Assembly: GCA_001564065.1 (NCBI GenBank)
Contig: LKNA01000003.1
Span: 28,501-92,500, forward strand
From: Chitinophagaceae bacterium T5-Br10_B2g13
GTDB lineage: Bacteria > Bacteroidota > Rhodothermia > Balneolales > Balneolaceae
Direction: 5' to 3'
Length of the DNA: 64,000 bases
Shown here: piece by piece, positions 8,325 to 15,811 of the stretch
Numbering within the stretch: position 1 is the first letter of the stretch
How the letters are laid out: each line of letters begins with the position of its first letter
Translations under genes and position numbers: made by a program
Notes under the pieces: generated by a model
The model's input: only the letters and a program-made list of their open reading frames with translations
Database searches by the model: none
Told to the model about the DNA's origin: nothing

Positions 8325-8623
8325 GATTCCTGAATTTCTTCTGTGATATTTTTGTCATTAAATCGATCAAGACGGTCCCATATTTTTTCGAGCTCTTTAC
8401 GAACAGCCGGTTTAATGTAGGTGTCATCCGGATCCATATTTTTTAATACTTTGGCTAAAATTGCAGTCTGAGATTCAGGAGGTTTATTCTTGTTGATAAC
8501 AATTAATTTGTCACCTTCAATTATGCATTGGTCTCCGCGAAAAGCACCTCTCTCTTTACGAATAGTGTAGCCGCCTTTTTCGCAAAGCGTCTCTAATTCC
8601 ATTAAAAGAGTTTCCGTTTTCAT
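8321..8623 (-). CDS. Conserved hypothetical protein, 100 aa
   Basis: This small soluble protein (MKTETLLMELETLCEKGGYTIR) has two predicted helices around a short strand region (CIIEGDKLIVINKNKPPE). No signal peptide or membrane segment is visible, and I do not recognise the function. It is genuine by context: it overlaps the next gene by four bases and the previous one by one base (TAATG), a tight three-gene operon with the MBL hydrolase downstream and the barrel-like protein upstream. Confidence 0.75.
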   Translation of the reverse strand: MKTETLLMELETLCEKGGYTIRKERGAFRGDQCIIEGDKLIVINKNKPPESQTAILAKVLKNMDPDDTYIKPAVRKELEKIWDRLDRFNDKNITEEIQES

Positions 8624-9348
8624 TAAAAAGTTATTCCGATTGATATTGAATGGGAAGTATAATCGTAATCATTTTGATCACCATCAATATCGTATCTTCT
8701 ATAGTCGAAATGGTAACTCAAGGCTAAGCCACTGTTACCAAATACATTTTTAATCAGTATCTGTGATGTTCCATCAAAACGGAACAGACTACCACCAAAT
8801 AAATTACCCTGAGAGAAACTGAAACCATAGTTAGGCGTAGCTTTTAAAGAGAAGTCAAAATTTTCAGAGATTCTTGCAACAGTTCTGATGCCGGATCCAA
8901 CAATGAATGAGCTTTGTTGAAATTCAGTGTCGACATTATTTCGCTGAACCCGTTTTAAATCTGTTGTAATCTGAATTGGCGCCTGAAGTATAAAGTTTCG
9001 TTCGTCACTCATATACAGATTAAGATTGTTGTGCAGCCTGGCAAGAATGTTAATATAGCTGTTGTTGTCCATACCGGTAATGGAGCCGCCCAAGCCAAGA
9101 CCAATATCAATTCCGGGACTTTCCAGTCTTAATTTTAAAATACTGTCATTAAAACTGTAGTCGTCAATATCTAACAAATCACTGTTTCTGTTGTCAAAAT
9201 CACCTATTTCCCAGCCTACACTCAACGTTGTAGCGGTTCCAAGTTGCTGCTGACGTACAGGGGAGGAGTCGTCAACGGAAAACATCTGACTATATCCGCT
9301 TAAAGGGATAAAAAGTAAAAACAGTACGAATAAGAGAAAGTTTTTCAT
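8623..9348 (-). CDS. Secreted outer-membrane beta-barrel-like hypothetical protein
   Basis: The 241-residue product starts with a clear signal peptide (MKNFLLFVLFLLFIPLSGYSQ). The rest alternates polar and hydrophobic residues with many Asn, Asp, Ser and Gly, as in small outer-membrane barrels, and ends with an aromatic final strand (SHSISIGITF), the usual Bam-recognition-type ending. The substrate or role is not known. It is the first gene of the minus-strand trio. Glutathione peroxidase is transcribed divergently from 9418. Confidence 0.75.
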   Translation of the reverse strand: MKNFLLFVLFLLFIPLSGYSQMFSVDDSSPVRQQQLGTATTLSVGWEIGDFDNRNSDLLDIDDYSFNDSILKLRLESPGIDIGLGLGGSITGMDNNSYINILARLHNNLNLYMSDERNFILQAPIQITTDLKRVQRNNVDTEFQQSSFIVGSGIRTVARISENFDFSLKATPNYGFSFSQGNLFGGSLFRFDGTSQILIKNVFGNSGLALSYHFDYRRYDIDGDQNDYDYTSHSISIGITF

Positions 9349-9417
9349 GATATTTATTTATCAAGGAATGATTCTTGAGTTGCGAATGGTTCAACTATAA
9401 ACAAAATGTAGTCATCT

Positions 9418-9954
9418 ATGAAAACAATATCTTTAATAATTGGTTCACTCTTATTTATGAGTATTTCTGTAAACACATCTATTTTCGATTTTGAATTTAA
9501 TACCCTTTCAGGTGAAGAGGTTTCACTTTCTGAGTTTAAAGGTAATGTACTCTTAGTTGTTAATACTGCTTCTGAATGTGGTTACACTCCTCAGTACAAA
9601 GAGCTTCAGGAGCTTTATGAAACCTACAACGATCAAGGGTTTTATGTATTGGGCTTTCCTGCAAATAACTTTGGAGGCCAGGAACCCGGATCTGATGAAG
9701 AGATTGCTCAGTTTTGTGAGATCAATTATGGAGTAACTTTTCCGATGTTTTCTAAAATTTCAGTTAAGGGAGATGACCAACATCCATTGTATAACTATCT
9801 GACCCAGGTAGATAACCCGGATTTTACCGGTGAAATAGGGTGGAACTTTGAAAAATTCCTTGTTGATCGGAACGGAAATATCATCAGAAGGTTTAAGAGT
9901 AATGTAACTCCAATGGGCAGTGAATTAATAAACGCTCTGAAAGAAATTTTGTAA
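9418..9954 (+). CDS. Glutathione peroxidase family protein, secreted
   Basis: This 178-residue thioredoxin-fold peroxidase has its peroxidatic residue as cysteine (C54 in ASECGYTPQY), not selenocysteine. The other active-site residues are visible: Q88 in FPANNFGGQEP and W142-N143 in GWNFEKFLVD. The N-terminus is hydrophobic (ISLIIGSLLFMSISVNTS), suggesting export to the periplasm, so the reductant is more likely a thioredoxin-like protein than glutathione. It is monocistronic, with a strong terminator at 9988. Confidence 0.92.
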   Translation: MKTISLIIGSLLFMSISVNTSIFDFEFNTLSGEEVSLSEFKGNVLLVVNTASECGYTPQYKELQELYETYNDQGFYVLGFPANNFGGQEPGSDEEIAQFCEINYGVTFPMFSKISVKGDDQHPLYNYLTQVDNPDFTGEIGWNFEKFLVDRNGNIIRRFKSNVTPMGSELINALKEIL

Positions 9955-9987
9955 AAGAACTTACATACATCCCATCACCATCCCGAT

Positions 9988-10023
9988 AAAGGGCTACAGT
10001 TGAAACCTGTAGCCCTTTTATAT
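9988..10023 (+). terminator. Rho-independent terminator after glutathione peroxidase
   Basis: A perfect 12-bp stem (AAAGGGCTACAG / CTGTAGCCCTTT) with a seven-base or so loop and a following T-rich run. It separates the peroxidase gene from tRNA-Asp. Confidence 0.85.
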
Positions 10024-10103
10024 TTCGGGAAAAAAGTTTCATTCTTCCTTGACTTCGTATCCGAACCCTCCCTATATTTAAATCTGTTCAAAAATGGAAC
10101 AAT

Positions 10104-10177
10104 GGTCCGGTAGTTCAGCTGGTTAGAACGCCTGCCTGTCACGCAGGAGGTCGCGAGTTCGAATCTCGTCCGGATCG
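10104..10177 (+). tRNA. tRNA-Asp (GTC)
   Basis: The 74-base gene folds as a standard cloverleaf. The acceptor stem is GGTCCGG/CCGGATC with one G-U pair and discriminator G. The D-arm is AGTTCAGCTGGTTAGAA. The anticodon arm is CCTGC-CTGTCAC-GCAGG with anticodon GTC. The T-arm is CGCGAG-TTCGAAT-CTCG. The CCA tail is not encoded. A terminator follows directly, so it is a single-tRNA transcript. Minus-strand ORF 9975..10196 is an artefact over this gene. Confidence 0.97.
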
Positions 10178-10488
10178 CTTTAAAAGCCGCTCGCAATGTG
10201 AGTGGCTTTTTTTGTTTGTGGGTGTTGCGTCTGTTGATGTTTCTACAATAATTTTATACTGCTCTTCTAAAAAGCAGGAAAAGGATAAGAGTAGAAATAA
10301 TCGTTATCTACAGCATTTGATACTTTAAAAGTGATATCGCAATAAGCAATCAATGGTTTGTTGATTACTTTATTAGGGGATCTCAGAGATATTAATTCCT
10401 CTTCGTGCAGGAGGTCGCGAGTTTCCCGAACCGTCGGGATCCGGATCGCTTTAAAAGCCGCTCGCAATGTGAGTGGCTTTTTTTGTTT
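10143..10488 (+). repeat. Direct repeat: tRNA-Asp 3' end and terminator duplicated
   Basis: Bases 10143-10217 (GCAGGAGGTCGCGAGTT through the terminator and TTTGTTT) recur at 10407-10488. The second copy has the tRNA T-loop segment replaced by TCCCGAACCGTCGGGA. The duplicate keeps the 3' anticodon stem, the acceptor 3' strand and a perfect terminator, but lacks the 5' half of the tRNA, so it is not a tRNA gene. The spacer of about 190 bases holds no recognisable gene. This resembles att-type duplication left by an element that once integrated at the tRNA 3' end. Confidence 0.8.
10182..10213 (+). terminator. Terminator of tRNA-Asp
   Basis: Stem AAAGCCGCTC / GAGTGGCTTT with loop GCAATGT and a seven-T tail. 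An identical copy lies at 10453-10484 in the partial duplicate downstream. Confidence 0.85.
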
Positions 10489-10629
10489 CTGATTATTGGC
10501 ACATTTATAACTGTCTCGCAATCGAGGGAATAAAAGAGCACAGATAAATCATCGTCTTAAATATTTACTTAGTTAATGCTGACCTGCTGAATAACTCTTA
10601 TTGTACTCTTTCAGTCGCATCATTCACCG
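10218..10629. other. Gene-free stretch downstream of tRNA-Asp
   Basis: Apart from the tRNA 3' duplicate (10407-10488), I see no coding region, RNA or promoter I can support here. The minus-strand ORF 10267..10521 runs across the duplicate and lacks coding character. Confidence 0.55.
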
Positions 10630-11955
10630 TTATACATTTAAACCCAATTTATTTACTCTCATTTGAAACTGCTTGATGGCGTAGTTTAAAAACCACTCTT
10701 TATCCAGATTAAAAGGGATCTCATCGTATGGTTCAAAAATTTCGTGAATAATATTGGTTGCATCATCAAGAAGAGTAGTTAACTCATCTCTTGCAGTCTC
10801 CTGTAAATCGGGATTTTCATCAAGTATTCTATTGATCAGGAAAAGTCCATAAGCAATGTGACGAGATTCGTCCTGTTTTAATTTGTTAATGCCTTCTCGC
10901 AGACCTGGTAAAAGATTTCTCTCCTCAAGCATGTTATAAAAAGCCGCATAACCTGTTTCAGCCAGTGTTCCTTCAACAATCATATTGTATGTTATGGATG
11001 CTTTCAACAGGTTAACAGCAGATGGATCTTTGTCTAAAGAGGAGAGGGCAAATGGAAGTTTTTCATAAAAGACAATCTTGTAAAATGGTTTGTGAAACTT
11101 CTCGGCGTCGGGAATTCCATTAAATACATTTTGATTATACATCGAAAAAAATTCCACGTGTTTAGCTTCTTCCCATAAGAATGATGTTAGATAGATCTCG
11201 TCTTCCAGCCTTCCTTCATTACTTATTACTTTTATGAGCGGTAGAAGATCTGATGTAACTGCTTCCTCACCGGCTAAAAAAAGTGATGTTAAGTGATGAA
11301 TAATTCCCTGTTCTTCATTGGTAAGTTTTTTCCACTGTTCAATATCTGTTGCTAAATTAATTTCCGACGGATTCCATACACCGAACTGTTTGGCTTTCTG
11401 GAAAAGTCTCATCGGATAACTATCATGGTCTAATCCTTTACTTGTGGTTTTGAATGATGATCTCTTATGTGAATTTTTCGTTTCTACGGTTTTTTCCTTC
11501 TCTTCATAGATGTTTTCTCCGGAAGGTTTGGGAGCAGCCAACATTAATTCCATTGCTGCTTTTCTCTGTGTGGAGAGAAGCACTAAGCTTCCTTTCTCTA
11601 AACTTATCCTGCCGAGCATAATCAGTTTTGTTGGATCTCCATTCTTTTCCATTAAACGTATCCAGGTTTTCTCATCTGCTTTCAAAATTACATCTGATTT
11701 TGGCTCATCTTTACTCTCTGCATATCGAACCTCTTCACAATTGCCATATTTCAAATCCAAGAAAATGCCTATGATTTCTTTCTCTCTTAAACTGGCTGAA
11801 ACAGGGTGTGTTATTTTCAAAATAATGGGGGCGTTCCAGGATTTACCGTAGTTATTGTAATTTTTGCTTCTATTGATATTCTCTTTCCATTTATTCATCC
11901 ACTCTTCAGTGAAATAACCGGAACCTTTTTTCTCGATCTTTTTTTTAAACCACAT
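10630..11955 (-). CDS. SCP2-like domain fused to R2lox-type ligand-binding oxidase
   Basis: The C-terminal 270 residues are a ferritin-like R2 fold of the R2lox class. Metal ligands are visible as E230 (GEEAV), E263 and H266 (EEAKH), E328, and E363 and H366 (DESRH). V233 and Y323 sit where the Val-Tyr ether crosslink forms in known R2lox proteins, which hold a Mn/Fe centre and a fatty-acid ligand. The N-terminal 1-142 residues resemble an SCP2 sterol/lipid-carrier domain (KSDVILKADEKTW, GDPTKLIMLGRISLEKGSL). A charged linker of about 35 residues joins them. Lacking the partner catalytic subunit and radical Tyr context, it is unlikely to be a ribonucleotide reductase. The gene is divergent from mnmG. 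Confidence 0.85.
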   Translation of the reverse strand: MWFKKKIEKKGSGYFTEEWMNKWKENINRSKNYNNYGKSWNAPIILKITHPVSASLREKEIIGIFLDLKYGNCEEVRYAESKDEPKSDVILKADEKTWIRLMEKNGDPTKLIMLGRISLEKGSLVLLSTQRKAAMELMLAAPKPSGENIYEEKEKTVETKNSHKRSSFKTTSKGLDHDSYPMRLFQKAKQFGVWNPSEINLATDIEQWKKLTNEEQGIIHHLTSLFLAGEEAVTSDLLPLIKVISNEGRLEDEIYLTSFLWEEAKHVEFFSMYNQNVFNGIPDAEKFHKPFYKIVFYEKLPFALSSLDKDPSAVNLLKASITYNMIVEGTLAETGYAAFYNMLEERNLLPGLREGINKLKQDESRHIAYGLFLINRILDENPDLQETARDELTTLLDDATNIIHEIFEPYDEIPFNLDKEWFLNYAIKQFQMRVNKLGLNV

Positions 11956-12101
11956 ATCGTAAAATCTTTATTTGTTTTTATTCGTTTGGACAGACAAAGC
12001 TTCTGTTTATTGTAACATTTATTGTTTCATTAATAAACGGTATTTTACTAGACTAAGCCGAATTTAGAAAAAATCTATAAACAAATAAAAAACAAACAGA
12101 T

Positions 12102-13991
12102 ATGAAAAATTTATATCCCACATATGATGTAATTGTTGTGGGAGCGGGCCATGCAGGGAGTGAAGCAGCGGCTGCATCGGCTAAAATGGGCGCTAAAACA
12201 CTACTCATAACCATGAACTTGGATGCCATTGCCAAGATGTCTTGCAATCCGGCAATGGGTGGTGTAGCAAAAGGTCAGCTTGTACGGGAGATTGATGCTC
12301 TTGGTGGTTTGAGTGGTTTAGTGAGTGACCTTAGTGGAGTTCAGTTCAGAATGCTGAATCGCAGTAAGGGCCCGGCTATGTGGAGTCCGCGGTGCCAAAG
12401 TGATCGCTCTCTCTACTCAAAATTAATGAGAGAAAATTTAGAGAAAATTGAAAATCTCTATTTTCGGCAGGATAATGTAGTTGATATTGTAACTGACAGC
12501 GATGGTAAGCAGGTTAAAGGTGTAGTAACACAAACCGGCCAGACATTTGAGACAAAGTCTGTAATCCTAACCAGCGGGACATTTTTAAACGGGGTTATTC
12601 ATATAGGTGAATGTCAATACGGAGGTGGGCGTTCAGGCGAACGAGCTTCTGTTGGGATTTCATCAGCCCTTGAAGAATTAGGTTTTGAAGTTGGAAGACT
12701 GAAAACGGGAACACCTCCAAGAATAGATGGACGTTCTATTGATTACTCAAAACTGGAAATTCAATATGGAGATGAAGATCCGAGCCCTTTTTCATTTATG
12801 ACAGAAGAGCTCCCCGGAATTGATGAACAACTAACTTGCTGGATTGGATATACAAATGATGACGTTCATGAAATGCTGAAAACGGGTTTTGACAGAAGCC
12901 CAATGTTTAATGGTAGAATTAAATCTGTAGGGCCCAGGTATTGCCCAAGTATAGAAGACAAGATAAATCGATTTGCTGACAAAGATCGGCATCAGTTATT
13001 TTTGGAACCAGAGGGCTGGGATACTTACGAAATGTATTTGAACGGATTCTCTACGTCTCTGCCAGAAGATGTTCAATACCATGCACTGCGCATTATTCCC
13101 GGTTTTGAAGAAGCGGTTATGTTAAGACCCGGTTACGCAATTGAGTATGACTATTTTCAGCCATATCAAATAAAGAGAACTCTTGAAACAAAGATTGTAG
13201 ATGGGCTCTTTTTTGCAGGGCAGATTAATGGTACCACAGGATATGAGGAGGCGGCTTGCCAGGGATTAATGGCCGGAATAAATTCAGCTCTTTATGTTCA
13301 GGAGAAAGAACCTTTCGTGATAAAAAGATCGGAAGGTTACATCGGCGTATTGATTGATGACCTCATCAACAAAGGCACGGAAGAGCCTTACCGTATGTTT
13401 ACATCCAGAGCGGAGCACCGGATCTTATTGAGACAAGATAACGCCGATCTTCGTCTTACAGAGCTTGGAAGAAAGATTGGCTTGGTTGATGATGAGCGAT
13501 ACGAACGATTTTCTAAAAAAAGAGAGGAGATTAATCATCTGTTTGATCTAGTAGAAAATTATACTGTACGACCGGATAAGATGGATCCTATGCTGAAAGA
13601 AAAAGAAACTTCAACACTTTCGCAGCCGGTCAAGGCAAAAACATTAATTCCGCGACCTCAATTAACTCTTAATGATCTGCTTTCTGCTGATGAAGAATTG
13701 AGCAGGAAGGTGTCTGACATTACATCTAATCGAGATGTTTTAGAACAAGTGGAAATTCAGATTAAATATGAGGGATATATCAAACGGGAATTTGAAATGG
13801 TTGAAGAGATAAGTAATAAGGAGAATGCCGAAATCCCGGGGAAAATTGATTATTACAAAATTAAAAGTCTTTCTTCAGAAGGGCAGAGTAAATTGAGCAA
13901 AATTCAGCCAGAAACCATCGGTCAAGCCTCTAGAATAAGCGGCGTCTCTGCAAGCGATATCGCCGTATTGATGATATATTTAAAAAATTAA
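12102..13991 (+). CDS. mnmG: tRNA uridine-5-carboxymethylaminomethyl synthesis enzyme MnmG (GidA)
   Basis: This 629-residue FAD enzyme works with MnmE to modify U34 in tRNA anticodons. The N-terminal dinucleotide-binding motif is [12 protein letters not shown]. Family hallmarks include [50 protein letters not shown] and [22 protein letters not shown]. The C-terminal helical MnmE-binding region ends with the usual [18 protein letters not shown]. Length matches the family. rsmG follows 14 bases downstream, the classical gidAB pair. Confidence 0.97.
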   Translation: MKNLYPTYDVIVVGAGHAGSEAAAASAKMGAKTLLITMNLDAIAKMSCNPAMGGVAKGQLVREIDALGGLSGLVSDLSGVQFRMLNRSKGPAMWSPRCQSDRSLYSKLMRENLEKIENLYFRQDNVVDIVTDSDGKQVKGVVTQTGQTFETKSVILTSGTFLNGVIHIGECQYGGGRSGERASVGISSALEELGFEVGRLKTGTPPRIDGRSIDYSKLEIQYGDEDPSPFSFMTEELPGIDEQLTCWIGYTNDDVHEMLKTGFDRSPMFNGRIKSVGPRYCPSIEDKINRFADKDRHQLFLEPEGWDTYEMYLNGFSTSLPEDVQYHALRIIPGFEEAVMLRPGYAIEYDYFQPYQIKRTLETKIVDGLFFAGQINGTTGYEEAACQGLMAGINSALYVQEKEPFVIKRSEGYIGVLIDDLINKGTEEPYRMFTSRAEHRILLRQDNADLRLTELGRKIGLVDDERYERFSKKREEINHLFDLVENYTVRPDKMDPMLKEKETSTLSQPVKAKTLIPRPQLTLNDLLSADEELSRKVSDITSNRDVLEQVEIQIKYEGYIKREFEMVEEISNKENAEIPGKIDYYKIKSLSSEGQSKLSKIQPETIGQASRISGVSASDIAVLMIYLKN

Positions 13992-13997
13992 AGGAAC

Positions 13998-14013
13998 TGT
14001 TTCACGTGAAACA
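13998..14013. promoter_or_regulatory. parS centromere site 1
   Basis: TGTTTCACGTGAAACA is a perfect 16-base palindrome and matches the bacterial parS consensus TGTTnCACGTGAAACA exactly. It lies in the mnmG-rsmG junction and contains the GTG start codon of rsmG (14006-14008). ParB binds such sites to nucleate the origin-region partition complex. Confidence 0.92.
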
Positions 14014-14638
14014 TCAAATAGAAGAGATTAAACTAGACTCTGAAACTTTAAAAAATACGAGAGAACTTTACTCAAAGCACGAGGAGAGATTAGAGGCTTA
14101 CATCAGCTTTCTTTTGGATTGGAATGATAAAATAAACCTTGTGAGCCGTAATGTTTCACGTGAAACACTTCGCGAACATGTTGTTCATTCCTTAATACCG
14201 ATAGAGATAGGGCTTCTCGGTAGTATTGATGAATGGATAGATTCCGGTACGGGGGGGGGATTGCCGGGAATTCCATTGGCAATAGTAGTGCCGGAGAAAA
14301 AGTTTTTTTTGAACGATAATGTTCGAAAAAAAATGAAGGCGGTTTCTGATATTGTTAGCTCTCTTGGTTTAGAAAATGTAGAAATATTGGCTAAAAGCAT
14401 ATCATTGGTCGGCATTAAAACAGGGGTGGGAATTGTAACAAAGCATGCATTTAAAATTGATGATCTACTCCGGCTGACTAAGAAAAAACCGTGGAAAAGG
14501 GTTGTAATGTGGAAGGGAATTGAGGGGGCGCACGAAGAGATGGGGCGTGTCCATTCAAAGATAAATTGCACATTCTACTCCTTCCACTTTGGGCATGAGT
14601 TTTACGAAGGTAAAGGCTTGGTTGTTCTGGAAAAGTAG
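14006..14638 (+). CDS. rsmG: 16S rRNA (guanine-527-N7)-methyltransferase RsmG (GidB)
   Basis: This 210-residue SAM methyltransferase modifies G527 of 16S rRNA. The N-terminal segment YISFLLDWNDKINLVSR and HVVHSLIP are family signatures, and the SAM loop is DSGTGGGLPGIPLAI. The later segment FFLNDNVRKKMKAV also matches. The start is GTG at 14006, inside a parS site. A second parS lies within the coding sequence (codons for NVSRET). It is in an operon with mnmG. Confidence 0.94.
   Translation: MKHQIEEIKLDSETLKNTRELYSKHEERLEAYISFLLDWNDKINLVSRNVSRETLREHVVHSLIPIEIGLLGSIDEWIDSGTGGGLPGIPLAIVVPEKKFFLNDNVRKKMKAVSDIVSSLGLENVEILAKSISLVGIKTGVGIVTKHAFKIDDLLRLTKKKPWKRVVMWKGIEGAHEEMGRVHSKINCTFYSFHFGHEFYEGKGLVVLEK
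14152..14167. promoter_or_regulatory. parS centromere site 2
   Basis: A second perfect TGTTTCACGTGAAACA palindrome, 154 bases after the first and inside rsmG. Two exact 16-base matches so close together are not expected by chance and mark an origin-proximal ParB-loading locus. parA and parB themselves are not in this window. Confidence 0.93.
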
Positions 14639-14769
14639 CTTGTCATCCCTTTCTTTTTTGTGAGATAGAGTCCATATTGTTGGCTCATTTAATCGCACAG
14701 TATCAGTGCGCTGTTGTAGAAGCATTATTCCGGTATTCATCATCATAAAATTTCAAATCAGCATAAATT

Positions 14770-15729
14770 ATGTCCAGACTTAAAAGTTCTGAAAGACGCC
14801 TTAAGTTAATTTTGATGCTTCAGGATTCTAAAAGAAAACTCACTGTAAATGATTTAGCTGAGGAGTTCGGGGTGAGTCGACGAACTATATTTCGCGACTT
14901 TAATTTTTTGTCTGATATAAATGTGCCGGTAACCTGGGATGAATACAGCGGATATGGTGTAATTGAAGGGTATAAAATACCTCCGCTGATGTTTAACTCA
15001 AGGGAACTTGCGACAATCATGGTGGGGTTGAACTTTGTAAAGTCACAAATAGATAAAAATCTTGTAGATGACGCCAAGGGTGTGGAATTAAAGATAAAAA
15101 ACGTTCTACCTGATGATTTAAAAGAATTTATGAAATCCCTGGACAACCGAACGGTTGTTGATCCTTTTCTGCACTTTGGTGCAGAGAAAAAGGAAGGAGG
15201 AAATTGGTACTTGGTTAGCAGCGCTATATCTCAATCAAAAAGTATTGAGTTTACCTATCGCAGTAAAAAGGATGGGAGTGTGACCGGAAGAAAAATCGAT
15301 CCGTATCTTTTGGTTTTCTATCGAGACCATTGGAATGTGATAGGATACTCACACAAAAGAGAGGCTATTCGGAATTTTGTGCTCGATAGAATGGAAAACG
15401 TTAAAATTTTAGACCAAAATTTTAAACTAGAGAAAGAAATTGACGTAGAGGGGTTAATTTTTAATTCTAACGAGTCTGGGCAAAAAATCAGGGTAGTACT
15501 CGATGAATCTGCAGAACGCCCGTTTAAAGCCAATCTACCAACAAAAATATTTAAGGAAAGTAGCGTTGGTTCTAAAAAAATTAAGGTAGAGTTCAATTTT
15601 GAAAATCTTGACTATATCAACGAATGGTTGCTTCAATTTGGTAATAAGGTAAAAGTGGTGGGTCCGGACAGCCTAAAAAAGAAAAGAGAGACTACACTAA
15701 AAAATATGTTAAGTGACATTAAAGATTAA
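14770..15729 (+). CDS. HTH-WYL domain transcriptional regulator
   Basis: The 319-residue protein has an N-terminal winged helix-turn-helix of the HTH_11/DeoR type (LTVNDLAEEFGVSRRTIFRDFNFL). A WYL domain follows (IDPYLLVFYRDHWNVIGYSHKREAIRNFVLDRMENV) and then a C-terminal WCX-like region. WYL proteins sense nucleic acids or nucleotides and regulate stress or defence genes in some bacteria. No obvious target is adjacent: rsmG is upstream and gyrA convergent downstream. It shares a bidirectional terminator with gyrA. Confidence 0.88.
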   Translation: MSRLKSSERRLKLILMLQDSKRKLTVNDLAEEFGVSRRTIFRDFNFLSDINVPVTWDEYSGYGVIEGYKIPPLMFNSRELATIMVGLNFVKSQIDKNLVDDAKGVELKIKNVLPDDLKEFMKSLDNRTVVDPFLHFGAEKKEGGNWYLVSSAISQSKSIEFTYRSKKDGSVTGRKIDPYLLVFYRDHWNVIGYSHKREAIRNFVLDRMENVKILDQNFKLEKEIDVEGLIFNSNESGQKIRVVLDESAERPFKANLPTKIFKESSVGSKKIKVEFNFENLDYINEWLLQFGNKVKVVGPDSLKKKRETTLKNMLSDIKD

Positions 15730-15756
15730 TCACCCAATTTAAAAATTAGCGGATAT

Positions 15757-15788
15757 AAAAAAGGCTCCGAAATTTCGGAGCCTTTTTT
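15757..15788. terminator. Bidirectional terminator between WYL regulator and gyrA
   Basis: The self-complementary AAGGCTCCGA / TCGGAGCCTT stem has an A run before it and a T run after it, so it can terminate transcription from both convergent genes. Confidence 0.85.
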
Positions 15789-15811
15789 GTATTAACTATA
15801 AATCAGGAATT

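Noticed and set aside
9418-9954. Possible selenoprotein glutathione peroxidase
   Set aside because: The active-site codon is TGT (Cys), with no in-frame TGA.
9975-10196. Minus-strand 73-aa ORF over tRNA-Asp
   Set aside because: Its coding stretch is the antisense of the tRNA and its terminator (ending with the usual RTRFELATSC-type artefact).
10267-10521. Minus-strand 84-aa ORF
   Set aside because: Runs across the tRNA 3' duplicate and terminator, with no coding signal or neighbours.
10630-11955. Ribonucleotide reductase beta subunit
   Set aside because: Val-Tyr crosslink pair and R2lox ligand pattern, an extra lipid-type domain and no large subunit nearby.
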